In this document: in pieces, positions 44,766-56,059 of the stretch
Layout: each line of letters starts with the position of its first letter
Numbering within the stretch: position 1 is the first letter of the stretch
DNA from: Euborellia annulipes
Taxonomy: Eukaryota > Arthropoda > Insecta > Dermaptera > Anisolabididae
Assembly: GCA_023213315.1 (NCBI GenBank)
Contig: JAKCPI010000839.1
Span: forward strand, 1 to 64,000
Direction of reading: 5' to 3'
DNA: 64,000 bases
The notes under the pieces: generated by a model
The model's database searches: none
The model's input: the letters and a program-made list of their open reading frames with translations, nothing else
Told to the model about the DNA's origin: nothing
Program-made: the position numbers and the translations under genes

Positions 44766-45110
44766 ATTTTCTCTGTCGACGTTTCGAACGCTCATCGCGC
44801 TCATCATCAGGACAGATAGAAAAGTCATAAGCTTAGATTGATATAGCTTGTCATATACAGATACATAAATAAATACTGATGATACATCAAAACAATATGA
44901 ATATCTATAAAAAAATGTAACAACTGTAAACAACAAAGGATTCCACAAAAAATTGCACAATTACAAGTTAGAACTTTTATCAATTATTTTATAATTATAG
45001 TTAGGCGTTTGCTGTTTTTTAACCGAATCATCAGATTTTTTTATTTGTTTGTCGACGTTTCGGACTTCAGTCTCGTCCTTTCTCAGGACCTATGATCAAT
45101 ACATGAGCAA
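44766..45110. repeat. Two GAAACGTC-type hairpin units
   Basis: Minus-strand CCTGATGATGAGCGCGATGA then GCGTTCGAAACGTCGAC (44775-44811), and minus-strand CTGAGAAAGGACGAGACTGA then AGTCCGAAACGTCGAC (45051-45085). Each has a short stem just before GAAACGTC. Flanks are AT-rich. Confidence 0.5.
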
Positions 45111-45635
45111 TCTATATATATAAAAATGAAATGGGAAAAATGTATGTATGTATGTAAATATGTATGTATATGTTCTATAGAAATCCACAATTTTCAATGA
45201 ATCCATTTGAAATTAAGTACGCATATAGTACATGGACCAGGGAGTAATAATTTGAATCTCTTAAATATTTTGGAAAATTAATTATAATCAAATTTCTTCA
45301 ATATGGGAACACAAAATTAACAAGTTGGCTAGAAATTAGAGAGCGTCCCTTGTGCTGTGTGAACCAGCTTCCTACCTGACTATGGGCTGGGGGTGGGGGC
45401 TACGCAGTAGTTCAAAAGCGAAGAGAGGACGCAGGTGACTGACCCTTTAAACAGCCATAAACAGACCCTTTTGTGCTGTGTCCAATCGGTCAAAGTGGTT
45501 TCATGTGTCGCTTGAATATAAGATACTTCCTTAACATCTTAACACTTGCATTGCAACAAGAAATATCCCAAATCGGGAATAAACTTGCTCGCCGAAGGCG
45601 AGCAAGGGAGTCCAGGGGCGCAGCCCCCTGGCTAG
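45111..45635 (+). mobile_element. Non-autonomous Helitron
   Basis: The 5' end TCTATATATATAAAAATGAA and TTCTATAGAAATCC segment are typical Helitron-like starts. The 3' end has the hairpin CCAGGGGCGCAGCCCCCTGG followed immediately by CTAG (45632-45635), the diagnostic terminus. The 525 bp element has no Rep/helicase ORF. The 5' neighbour base is A as expected; the 3' neighbour is G rather than T. Confidence 0.72.
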
Positions 45636-45638
45636 GCG

Positions 45639-45873
45639 GATTCCCAGCTTGAGACAAAAACAAGAATACTTTAAAATGTATAATTATAAATTAATTATAA
45701 TTACAATATATGAATATCGGATGGCAGCCAGGAAACAAATTCGGATAAAAATAAAGTCAATTTCCATCAGATTTTTTACTTTCTTTTACCCTATATATGA
45801 AATATATAGAGAGAAAGTATTCGATTCATGTCAAAAATTCGATGTCAAGATTTTGATGGATCTTCACGTTTTT
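45639..45873 (+). repeat. 235 bp inverted duplication, left arm
   Basis: Identical, as far as I can read, to the reverse complement of 46708-46942. It begins GATTCCCAGCTTGAGACAAA and ends in an R 3' end (CTTCACGTTTTT). The same 75-residue frame appears in both arms, which is a by-product. Confidence 0.88.
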
Positions 45874-46588
45874 ACTTTCTCTTACCTATGTATATATGTA
45901 ATATATATATAGAGAGAAAGTATTGGTTTCATGTCAAAAATTCGATGTCGAGATTTTGATGGATCTTCACGTTTTGAGGTCCCCTGAATCCAAAAAAGTG
46001 GTTTTCGCGACATGGTCTGTCTGTGGGTGGGTGGGTGGGTGGGTGGGTGGGTGTGTGGGTGGGTGTGTGGGTGTGTGGGTGGGTGGGTGGGTGTGTGTTC
46101 AATTTTAAGCATGAAGGAATTGAGCTATGAGGTTGAAATTTTATATTTAAGTTAAACACCCCCGGGACCGGAAAAATAAGCTTTTAATCAAAATCGGCCA
46201 AAGAGTACTAGTACTTTACTGATGTACTTTTTCAGTTTTTTTCGATTTTCTCAAAATTTGCTCCAACGATTTTTTTAAAATTCAAAAATCAATTATTTTT
46301 TAGATGCTCTTTAAAATGTATATTCTCATTTTGCGATTGAAATCTTCTGAAGACCACTTTACTCTTGTATTTCATAGGGAAGATAGGAGAAATGGTTGCC
46401 ATGGTAACAAAATATAAATATTTTCCCATACTTATAAATTTTACATCTTGAATTCAATTGTACCCTACTGTCGGTAACTAAATACATGTCGACACGAAAA
46501 ATCTGGTGTGACAAGCACAGTGCACAACTTTCGATTACCGAAGGTAAGAGAAAGTTGTGTGCTGTGCGCCAGTCACACCAGATTTTTT
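45872..46588 (-). repeat. R-family repeat, full length, minus strand
   Basis: Minus strand: complete hairpin (near 46500-46588), the GTTACCATGGCAACC block, a (GGGT)n/(ACCC)n expansion in place of the CAGACAGAC tract (about 46022-46098), and the terminal GGTAAGAGAAAGTAAAAA. Confidence 0.88.
46022..46098 (+). repeat. GGGT microsatellite
   Basis: About 75 bp of GTGGGTGGG-type units inside R; it creates spurious Pro/His/Thr- or Gly/Val/Cys-rich frames on both strands. Confidence 0.9.
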
Positions 46589-46712
46589 ATTTAATGGTCG
46601 ATATTTCGGGCGTCGCCGAAGGCGGGCTTTGCGACTAGTTATTTATATATTGATCATAGGTTCTGAGGAAGGACGCGACCGACGCCCGAAATATCGACCA
46701 TTAAATAAAAAA
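46583..46712. mobile_element. Small TIR element with perfect 33 bp ends
   Basis: TTTAATGGTCGATATTTCGG through GCGTCG on the left is exactly complementary to 46680-46712. The interior contains TTCTGAGGAAGGACGCGACC before GCCCGAAATATCG, a variant of the GAAACGTC arrangement. About 130 bp. Confidence 0.75.
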
Positions 46713-46942
46713 CGTGAAGATCCATCAAAATCTTGACATCGAATTTTTGACATGAATCGAATACTTTCTCTCTATATATTTCATATATAGGGTAAAAGAA
46801 AGTAAAAAATCTGATGGAAATTGACTTTATTTTTATCCGAATTTGTTTCCTGGCTGCCATCCGATATTCATATATTGTAATTATAATTAATTTATAATTA
46901 TACATTTTAAAGTATTCTTGTTTTTGTCTCAAGCTGGGAATC
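46708..46942 (-). repeat. 235 bp inverted duplication, right arm
   Basis: Reverse complement of 45639-45873, separated from it by 834 bp holding one R copy and the small TIR element. Confidence 0.88.
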
Positions 46943-47692
46943 GAAGATTAGAAGATAAGGACTAGCCAAGTTATTTGGATGCTAATCTAACTTTTTTATC
47001 AGTATATATACTGACTGGTAAAAAAGTGACCAAACTCATAGTCCATGCGGTTGCATTAAGTACTTTATTTAACCTGCTTTGAGAGTTAGAAAGAATATAG
47101 TCGCTATTATTTAAAAGTAATGGTGGCAACTCTATATTAAATAATATTGGGTAAAAGAAAGTAAAAAAAAATAGATGACAACAAATTTACAAATGAAAAA
47201 AATGTGAAATTATTTAATATTTACGAGAATCAAAAAGAATTATAGGAGCCCCTGAAAGATAGGCAAGCCAAAGTGAAAGCATTCATTTTGCAGTCTTTGT
47301 TCTAGGCGTCGCATATTGAGAATTTTTTTTTTTTTATATCCCAATTTAGTTCTAAAAATTAAATTTTAAACAAAGATGCAACCGAGAGAATATAAAAGAC
47401 GACCCTTTGTTCAATGAAGGGTGGATGAAGATTGGCATAAAGGGAGAAGAACAAATGCCAGTCCTAGCTCGAGTAACTATTCGTCGCTATACATCACAAG
47501 ATGTCAGCACCTTAGAAGTAACATTTACTATGTCAAATTATAAACAGGCTATTAAGAAAAATGTTTTATAGAGATCATTTTCAATATTTATATGAATATA
47601 AATCAGAAATTAAATTTTTTGTAGAAAGGCGTCTAGTTTTAAATATATTCAAAAGCTTATTTTTGTATGCCATCTAAGCCAAATGAGAATGA
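46943..47692. other. Unannotated sequence
   Basis: AT-rich; about 47380-47530 is more balanced but has no supported gene. Confidence 0.4.
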
Positions 47693-47920
47693 AGCTATAG
47701 TTTTTTCTTTATTAATTTATTTTATTCGCACAACTGACGTTTCGGTTCCTTGTTTCATCATATTATATATAGGCCTACCAGGTATATAATTATTATATAA
47801 AGATAAAGTTACAAAGATGTATAAAATTCACTCATAAAGACTTTTTGCCAGCTCTAAAGATGGTTCATACGAGAAACCGAAAAGTCAACTGTGCAAATTA
47901 ATAAAGAAAAAAATATAGCT
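47693..47920. repeat. Hairpin-ended element with GAAACGTC-like motifs
   Basis: Ends AGCTATAGTTTTTTCTTTAT and ATAAAGAAAAAAATATAGCT are inverted copies. Inner motifs ACTGACGTTTCGGTT and AACCGAAAAGTCAACT are also inverted. Confidence 0.55.
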
Positions 47921-47990
47921 GAATTCTCGTGGTACCCCCTCTTGGTGGTAGCCTCTGTTAATATTACATCACAACTAAACAATTGTGTTA

Positions 47991-48165
47991 TTATTAGGAG
48001 AATTTTTAATTAAAGACCACATTTTTGTATTAAATATTTATTAAAAATATATAAATACTGTACAACGTTTCGGCTATTTATTTTCAAGTGAACTGAGTCG
48101 GAGCAAGTGCACAGTACTTGATGTAATGAAATGTGGTCTATAATTAAAAATTCTCCTAATAATAA
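47991..48165. repeat. Palindromic element related to 12568-12720
   Basis: ATTAGGAGAATTTTTAATTA at the left and TAATTAAAAATTCTCCTAAT at the right. The loop holds CAACGTTTCGGC and GTGAACTGAGTCGGAGCAAG. Confidence 0.7.
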
Positions 48166-48224
48166 TATTTCAAACCACAAAGGCTTTAATAAACATACAA
48201 TTTTTTTTTTTTTTTTTTTTTTAC

Positions 48225-48400
48225 AGTGTAACTGTTTCTTGAGATACAATCAGGAAACAGAAATGGAAACTTTGCAGTCATTTGCCCTGATGAAGGCCGT
48301 GACAAACGACCGAACCGTCGGCAAGTAAAAATTAAATAAAAGATTTTTTTATTTAATCTCCTGGCTGCAAAGTTTCCATTTCGGTTTCCTGAATGAATCT
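48225..48400. repeat. Inverted pair around a CTGATGA...GAACCGTC motif
   Basis: CAGGAAACAGAAATGGAAAC (48251-48270) pairs with GTTTCCATTTCGGTTTCCTG (about 48373-48392). Between them lies CCTGATGAAGGCCGTGACAA then ACGACCGAACCGTC. Confidence 0.6.
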
Positions 48401-48434
48401 GCACAGCCATAACACTTCAAATTTTCTTGAGATA

Positions 48435-48784
48435 CAGTAGTACCTCGCGATACGATGGGTTCACGATACGATGTGTTCAAGATACGAAGTGGAATATCGC
48501 AAATATTCGTGCTCGCGAAACGATACGTTTTTCGCGATACGATCCCAATAAAAAAAGCACCCAGAAAAAATGCGTACAGCTCATGCAATGGACAATGTGA
48601 ATGACAATTGTATGAGTCATTTTCGAAACATTTTGAGGAGTCGTCAGAAACAGGCTTGTTTAGATAGATATTTTTCGAAGAGAAGTACTTAAATTACATA
48701 AGATTACATTGTTCATTATACGATTTTTTTACGATACGATCCCGGTCCAGGAACGGATTAAGATCGAATCGCGAGGTACCACTG
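48435..48784. mobile_element. pogo/Tigger-like MITE
   Basis: TIRs CAGTAGTACCTCGCGATACG and ATCGCGAGGTACCACTG, flanked by TA (48433-48434, 48785-48786). Sub-terminal CGATACGAT motifs repeat. The CAGTNGTACCTCG end is familiar from pogo/Tigger elements. 350 bp, no ORF. Confidence 0.78.
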
Positions 48785-48837
48785 TATATTGAAATATTTT
48801 ATTCCCACCCAGACACACAGTAAGTTCTTTTTGAGGA

Positions 48838-48960
48838 ACCAAAAAAAACATGTATTTCCATCAAATTTTTGATATCGAATTTTTGACACGATCTCAATAC
48901 TTTTTAAATAATTATATGTTATTATAATATTTTAATATATAGGTAAGAGAAAGATAAAAA
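48838..48960 (+). repeat. R-family 3' fragment
   Basis: Retains CATGTATTTCCATCAAATTT, ATCGAATTTTTGACACGA and TATAGGTAAGAGAAAG. The 5' part is missing. Confidence 0.6.
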
Positions 48961-50217
48961 CAAAGGCAAAAAGACTTGCCTTAATTAAATAATCAAAATG
49001 TAAACAAAGACAAATCCTATTTAACAACTTTTTACCAGCTTAAAATAAATCCCAAATAAAATTGACAATTGTTTTTTTTTTTTTTCAATGATTTATTTAT
49101 TATTGATGAAATCTGGCAGAAAAAAATAAGTATAATTTTTATGTTTTTTTATTTTTTTGGAATAATTCACTAGTAAAAGGATTTTCCGGGTAAGTAAATA
49201 AAGCTTCAACATGGACGGTGTATTAAATAGGCCTTCATATATATAATATTATTTTTCAACATACGGGCAAAATGAATTTATTTAAATCATCTTCTGCATG
49301 GTTACCTGTGTAACACGGTGTATTATTTAACAATTTTTCAAGATATATATATATATATATTCACATTAATACGTTTTTAAAGTGTGTTGTATGATGATAA
49401 TAATGATTTCTAGTCCAGAAACCAAGCGTAAAGATATTCTCACGTGATTGTGTTAGGAAAAAAAAATAAATAAATGAATGAGAAAAAAAAAATAATCAAA
49501 GGAAGAAGATATATTCATTTTAGATTTGAGTGCAATTTACATCTCTTACCAATCAGATGAGACGATTAATCGTGAAAAAGTGTCAGGAAAGAAAATACCT
49601 GGAACAAAAAAAAAAAGAAAATGTTAAAAAAAAATTCAAATTAATCAAATAAATATTGAAGAGAGGAAGAGTTGTGTTAATGATTGACGTTTAGTAAATC
49701 ACTTTCTGTCAAATGTAAATTTAATTGAATGTACAAGAAGAAAAGCCATTATGAAAAATTTGTAATTATTTTTTTATTTGATAAGAAATAATTGCAGTTT
49801 TCCTACTAGGTTTTCGTTGAATAAGTATTTTTGATTAATGAAATTATTTTATATACTAAATAAAAGGGGGTACAAATTAACTTTAATAAAGATTTCTCTG
49901 ATAATGTCATATATCAATATTTTTTGGAATCGACTTTCCTTTTGTAGTCAGATATTATTAAAGAAAACTTTTTAGCTTGATATTATCTACCTGGTAATTA
50001 AGAGGGAATTGTATCAAATTAAAATTCTAATGATGAGAACTATATAATCTTACCAAAGCACTTATGCTCTAAAATTGGCAATAATAAAAGCTGATATAAA
50101 AATTGGAAGTTAACGATTCGTGGAATCATTTTTTAACTAACAAGTATCTTGGAATATAAAGGAAAGATTCAGGAAATGTGATTTTTTCTAGTAAGCATAG
50201 CTCCTATGTTCAAAGGT
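48961..50217. other. AT-rich stretch, nothing recognised
   Basis: No supported feature; contains a (TA)n run near 49343-49362. Confidence 0.4.
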
Positions 50218-50458
50218 AGCTGTCTGGTGCTACAAGTGCCACAGTCGGCGCTACAAGTGCCTGGTGTGATCGAGAATGGTGCCTTGAGCTTAGGCATCCA
50301 AAAAGCGGGAAGTGTTGTTTTAAAAGTAGCTTTTCTTCTTGTATTAAAAAAAGATGATTTATTTATTTTAAAAATATTTATGAATTCTAAAATATTTTTC
50401 TAAAATTAAAAAAAAAATATAATTAAAACCACAGGCACTTGTGGCGTCGACTGTACCG
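50218..50458. mobile_element. MITE-like inverted repeat
   Basis: GCCACAGTCGGCGCTACAAG with TGCCTGG (50240-50266) and CCACAGGCACTTGTGGCGTC with GACTGTAC (50430-50457) are imperfect inverted copies. The frame between them shows no domain. Confidence 0.55.
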
Positions 50459-50601
50459 AAAATTTACTGTTATCAAAATAGCTAACAATGTCAATATCAT
50501 CAAAATTGGTAACAATAAATTTTTCCATTGTTACCAAAAATACCCTTAAAGTCAAATAACTTCGAGCTGTGCTTACTACTGTAATAACTTAATCTTGTTC
50601 A

Positions 50602-50876
50602 GATGTCGAGATTTTGATGGATATACACGTTTTGAGGTCGCCTGAATCCAAAAAAGTGGTTTTCGCAACATGGTCTGTCTGTGTCTCAAGAACGAAAAGA
50701 GCTAGGAGGTTAAAATTTTATATTCAAATTAGGCACCCCCTTTTGAACAAAATCCGCCAAAGAATTCGCTCAACGATTTTGATTAAAATTCATAAATCAA
50801 TTATTTTTTAGATGCTCTTTAAAATGTATATTCCCATTTTGCCCTTGAAATCTTTTGAAGCATACTTTAAGTTTTT
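50602..50876 (-). repeat. R-family fragment, 3' part, minus strand
   Basis: Minus strand from the CTTTAAAATGT... block through AAGAACGAAAAGAGC complement to CAAAATCTCGACATC. Hairpin absent. Confidence 0.75.
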
Positions 50877-51610
50877 ACATTAAAGAAAGAGCAAGTTAAA
50901 ATATTTTAATAATATTTCAAATAAATTTTTTATTTATTTATTATGCTTGAAAAAAAAAACATTTTTTTATAAAATAGACTTAATTTATAAACTCAAATTA
51001 GTATTTAGAATAGAACTAAATCACAAACAATAGTAAATTAAAATCTTATATCGTAATTACGATCAAAGAATTTTATCATTAAAGTTAATTTCCTTTGAAC
51101 TATTTCGATAAATAAAATTAAAAAAAAATTCTTTAAAAACTTTTAATCCTTTGCGTGTTAATCGCACATATATAGAGATATTAAATATTCCCTACGGAAT
51201 TAATATTATTCCCTGGAGAGAGATAGAGAGGTAATAAAAAATAAATAAATGCACATTAATAAATAGGGCTAAATATGGATTAGTTGATTGGGAGGTGAAT
51301 GTTCAATGGATAGGTGAGCTATTAGAGCGTTCCCATCCCCTTAGATTTCGGCTTGGGGAATCCCTGAAAGCAGCCCCATTGCGTCTGTCGCCGAATACGA
51401 TTACCCCATTACCAATGCCATTACCAATCGAACTAATTACGTCACCGGGGGTCGGCAATTGATCATTCACCTTTGAAGACAGCCGGTCCCTGTCTATGTA
51501 TGCAAACCTCTATTAATACAAAACGTCAAAGCAAAATAAAGGAGTGCTATATTGAAATATATAAATACACATGCAAAACTTCTGTCCTCTTTTGAATTTA
51601 TATCATGTTA
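50877..51610. other. Unique sequence with a GC-richer island
   Basis: About 51300-51500 is GC-richer and unmatched: CCCATTACCAATGCCATTAC, CGAACTAATTACGTCACC. Homeodomain- and CRE-like strings are present. Possible cis-regulatory element, by inference only. Confidence 0.4.
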
Positions 51611-52288
51611 AAATCTGGTGTGACTGGCGACAGCACACAACTTTCTCTTACCTTCGGTAATCGAAAGTTGTGTTCTGTGCTTGTCACACCAGATTTTTTG
51701 TGTCGACATATATTTAGTTCCCGACAGTAGGGTACAATTGAATTCAAGATGTAAAATTTATAAGTATGGGAAAATATTTATATTTTGTTACCATGGCAAC
51801 CATTTTTCCTATCTTCCCTATGAAATACAAGAGTAAAGTGGTCTTCAGAAGATTTCAATCGCAAAATGAGAATATACATTTTAAAGAGCATCTAAAAAAT
51901 AATTGATTTTTGAATTTTAAAAAAAATCGTTGGAGTAAATTTTGAGAAAATCGAAAAAAACTGAAAAAGTACATTAGTATAGTACTAGTAATCTTTGGCC
52001 GATTTTGATTAAAAGCTTATTTTTCCGGTCCCGGGGGTGTTTAAGTTAAATATAGAATTTCAACCTCGTAGCTCAATTCCTTCATGCTTAAAATTGAACA
52101 CACACACACCCACCCACCCCACACACACACACAGACAGACCATGTCGCGAAAACCACTTTTTTGGATTCAGGGACCTCAAAACGTGAAGATCCATCAAAA
52201 TCTCGACATCGAATTTTTGACATGAATCCAATACTTTCTCTCTATATATATATTACATATATACATAGGTAAGAGAAAGTAAAAAAAA
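51611..52288 (+). repeat. R-family repeat, reference full-length copy
   Basis: Complete: hairpin (51613-51697), TGTCGACATATATTTAGT, TTACCATGGCAACC, GTACTAGTAATCTTTGGCCG, CACA/CCCA tract with GACAGACCATGTCGCGAAAA, and terminal GGTAAGAGAAAGTAAAAAA. About 678 bp with no credible ORF. The 5' hairpin has ~40 bp arms; the 3' end carries ACTTTCTC...GAGAAAGT as a second small inverted pair. Confidence 0.9.
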
Positions 52289-53227
52289 TTGTTCGAATAC
52301 TTCTATTAATTTTGTGTATAATAATTATTAATAAAAGGAAATAACTCAAAGTACAATGCAATATTTCAAGTAGCACTCAGTCAAACCATCAACTAAGTAT
52401 TAAATAGAATTCATTGTGGAAGATTAATGAAAACAGTTTGTTGAATTTTACATTAAGTTCTCATTGTATGTTCGTTCATATTATTTATTTGAATAGACGT
52501 TCTTAGACAAGAGAGAGATTACAAAATATTTAATCGTTTTTAGATTATAAAGTAATTTTTAAATATAAAAAAAAAAAAAAATAAGAGAAAGTAAAAATCA
52601 TTCATTTTTGAAATATTTCTTTGTCATTTTTTTTTTTTTTTTCTTAAGAATTTAAAAAATTTTTAAAATGTTAGAATGACAATGACATTCCAAGGATCAA
52701 TCTTTTTTTATATTTATTCCTGAGATTAACACCTTTTTATAATTTAAAGTGTTTTGTGTGGGTGTCGGTAAATGGAAAATGTTTTCTTTCCATATTGGTT
52801 TTTTATTTTATTTTTTTTTTTTTTTCAAACAGAGGTATTAAAAAGGTTTCTCGTTAATTACGATATTCAGGTTATTAATAAAAAAAAATTATAAAAATGA
52901 ATATTGAGGAGGCATTAAAAATGGTTTTATGCACTGCCCATATAGGTCGTCATAAGGTCAAAAGTTGGTGTGGGACTTTTTGCAAATAAATGATCTCTTA
53001 TTATATATATTTCACAGGAATGTAGGCAACTCAAATGACCTAGGTTGGAGCGAGTGGAGCATTTGCTCCCGGTGCAGAGAATTGACAGGGTGTAAGGAAT
53101 AAAAATTTCCAAAAATAATAAAGGGTCTGACTAAGCCAAGCGCACAACTTTGCCCACCCACACAACACGTTTGTTATGTAAGAAAAAACATATTTAATTA
53201 ATTTCAATGATTTTATTTATGAAATAG
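52289..53227. other. AT-rich sequence with a balanced patch
   Basis: Nothing assigned. About 53030-53170 is GC-richer and may belong to the flanks of the transposase fragment that follows. Confidence 0.4.
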
Positions 53228-53464
53228 TTAGGTCTTCATATTCCTAGTAAAACAAAGAATTTTAAAGAAAATTTTAATGTAATAAGGACAAAATGTTAAT
53301 CTAGTTAACTTATTTTGTTCTGTCAAATACGGTTTAACGGCAGAAGATTTGCGTTTAAAACCTCTACCTCGCTTAATAATATCAAAAAGTGTAGGCTTTG
53401 GAATGCCGATAGCGGTAGACAGGCTACGAATTGATCCACGACGATTTATAGGAATGTTCTTCAT
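53228..53464 (-). pseudogene. Tc1/mariner-type transposase DNA-binding fragment
   Basis: The 78-residue minus-strand frame reads MKNIPINRRGSIRSLSTAIG, then IPKPTLFDIIKRGRGFKRKS and SAVKPYLTEQNKLTRLTFC. RGSIRSLS.A.GIPK.TL followed by AVKPYLTE.NK..RL.FC is the helix-turn-helix and linker pattern of mariner-like transposases (from remembered consensus). After FC the frame passes to KILCFTRNMKT, which resembles the stretch just after the first catalytic aspartate (EKWF..TR), suggesting an internal deletion that removed that aspartate. Upstream sequence is open only after a stop and shows no intact N-terminus. TIRs were not found. A decayed transposon remnant, not a host gene. Confidence 0.6.
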
Positions 53465-53995
53465 TTTTCGGAATAATTATGACCTTAGGTGTCAGTCGCT
53501 TTGATTTAGAACTTCTTCCTTACAATTCAACACATTTTGTATTAAAATTCTCCATTCAGAAAAAATAACAGCCGGTGTCTAAAATAGGCAGTTTATTTCT
53601 TCTGTCAATTATTTTGAAATAAAGACTATTTAATCTTCATTTGCTTATTGATTGCCTTGCAATCAATAATTTGAAAATAAAAACAAAACCGATGAAAATA
53701 ACTTTACTTTCCTTAATCCCAAATTTTTTTATGAAATGTATACCATATTTTCGGACAGAGGGAGTTCCTATTAACGGCCCGGAAAATCACCTACTCATTA
53801 ATAGATTTTTCGAATATTTGGTCCAAAGTTCATTTGGAGCACAATCAGTTGTTAAATCCCCTTAAGAATTAATTAGGGTATTTGTGAGATACCTACATTT
53901 CAGCAATCAAAATGAACGGATTTATGCATTTATAGTAAAATTTTTTCAACGAATTTTAAGAGTTCATATTTAAAACAGGAAATTGACTTTTACCA
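53465..53995. other. Unassigned; one 74-codon plus-strand frame
   Basis: The frame at 53641-53865 shows no motif I recognise and sits in ordinary AT-rich sequence. No gene called. Confidence 0.35.
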
Positions 53996-53999
53996 GGCG

Positions 54000-54115
54000 C
54001 TGGAGGGAGTGTTAATCTGGGGCCGTTTTCAAGGGTTTGGGAAAACCCAAGGGCCGGTTTTCCGGCTTTTTTTTTTCCCCCCCCCTTTTTTTATGGGGGG
54101 GGGGGGGGGGTTTGC
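54000..54115. repeat. Low-complexity homopolymer patch
   Basis: Successive GGG/CCC/TTT runs (AAACCCAAGGGCCGGTTTTC, then poly-T, poly-C and poly-G). It could be an assembly or sequencing artefact, or a decayed G-rich hAT end. Confidence 0.5.
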
Positions 54116-56028
54116 AAGAAAGTTGGTATCTTTATCTACAAGCAAATATTAAGCCTGTATTCTAAAGGGGAAAAATAAAAAAAAGCAAAGATTAAATTGA
54201 AAGAAAGAGCCTACAATGTAACATGAATCACAATCGCTACTGATTTATAGAATCTCGTCTGTGTATGAGTCCCTAGAAACAAATGCGCTGATTGAATTGA
54301 AGGTTTGAAACAAAATGTTAGACCTAATTACGAAAAACAGTCAATATATTTTCATCCAATTGATTGGCAACACATATATAGAACAAGATGTCGACATTTC
54401 GAATCAATAGTCCAGTGAATGAAGAAATGAAGAAAATTATTTGATTTTTTTCTATCAAATAAATCAAAATACTAACTCTATATTTCAATTTACTAAATCT
54501 TATCTCTAAATAAATAGATAATTTGTAAATCCAATATTTTTACTTGACTATAAATATTCTCGGGCCTGAAGTTTTGTTAACTTTTTTTTTGTAAAAAGGG
54601 GACAAATAGCATCGGCTCAATTCGATCTTACCGATGTTAGAGGGTTCTAGAACTTTTTAACACGTTCCTAAAAGTTTCTTCAAACAGAAATAGGTCTTTG
54701 ATTAAATAAAAATACAGTAAAGCTTTTTAAGTAAGTATAGAGGAAATTTATATTTTATATTAGGACTAGAATATAAGTTAAGTATTTTTACAAAAGAAGT
54801 ATGGGAATAATTTTTGACAATTTATCCTCGATCGATGTCAACCTGGGGAAGTTCAACACACCATTTCCTAAGAGACCACCCACCCGAGGTTCAGCCGTGC
54901 TTGACAATGCTTCCCAGAGATCAGGGTGAATATTTTTTTTAAGGATTTAAACAATTAAAGAGATAGATTCATATAACTTGATAACAAGAGAAAATGAAAG
55001 TGGTGGTGATAATATCATTCAATTGATTTAATTGGTTTTTTTTTTTTTTAGAAAGAGAATATTTTAGCATGACAATATGACAAAATAATTTGAAGACATG
55101 ATATGACATTAAACAGAATGCCAAATAAACCCTTATATTCAGCGATACCAACACAAATGAATTCATCTTCTGCTATTCGTGTATTCAATGTTGTTTTACA
55201 AATCATTGGGCTTTTGTAAACTGTCAAAGTCTGCTTTGACAGAAAAATTTATTTTTTTTTTATTTGCTTTTTAAAGTGGAAAATAATATTCTAATTGATT
55301 TTAAAAATCATAAGACAAAAAGATTATTGTGAATGATAAAACATTCATATTTTTTTCTTTTTTTAACTTACTGTTATGTTTTTTAGAAAGCAAGTCAATG
55401 GAAAAAAAAATCCATAGGCTCAATTTTATCGGAAATATAGGTTTTAAAATACTCTGAGCTTAAAAATATGAGTCTCGCAAAATGGTGTGTCTTTAAACAG
55501 TATTCTGAAATTGGGGTTAAAAATAACTACAGTGGGAAAAGTCAATTTTGTTTAACTGTTTTTCTTTTACTTTATAAAATGTTTCTATTACATTAAAAAA
55601 AGTATTAAATAAATGAATATTCAAATAATATTTAAGATCCATGGTTCGGAAAAAAAACGTAATTGTGTAACCTCATTTTTTTTAATTAAAATATCAAGAA
55701 TTATTAAAACAAATTGATTGTCAAATATGTGATTTTTTTAAAATTTTTTCTATCATTTTCGTTATGAATTTAATAATTAAAAAGAGAGAGAGAGAGAAAG
55801 ATTAAAATTTTAACCAATATTCTTGGAAATGTTAATTTTTTTAACTTATTATTAATAAATTTCATTTTCCAAATTAAAATGTCATAACTGTGCTTGTGGC
55901 AGGGAAGGGAAGGTTACGTTTATTAAAAAAAAAATCTAAAAATTTTTCATGCCATTTAACAAGAAGAAGCTTTTCGGTGGGCATCATTAAAAAAAATTTC
56001 AAAGTGTGAGTTTTTGGCAAGAGGCGAT

Positions 56029-56059
<31 letters not shown>

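Noticed and set aside
45882..46159. Pro/His/Thr-rich and Gly/Val/Cys-rich frames on both strands
   Set aside because: They are translations of the GGGT microsatellite inside R.
45649..46932. Identical 75-residue start of two frames on opposite strands, suggesting a duplicated gene
   Set aside because: Explained by the 235 bp inverted duplication of repeat sequence; no domain and no splice support.
53641..53865. 74-codon plus-strand frame
   Set aside because: No recognised domain; composition like the surrounding non-coding sequence.
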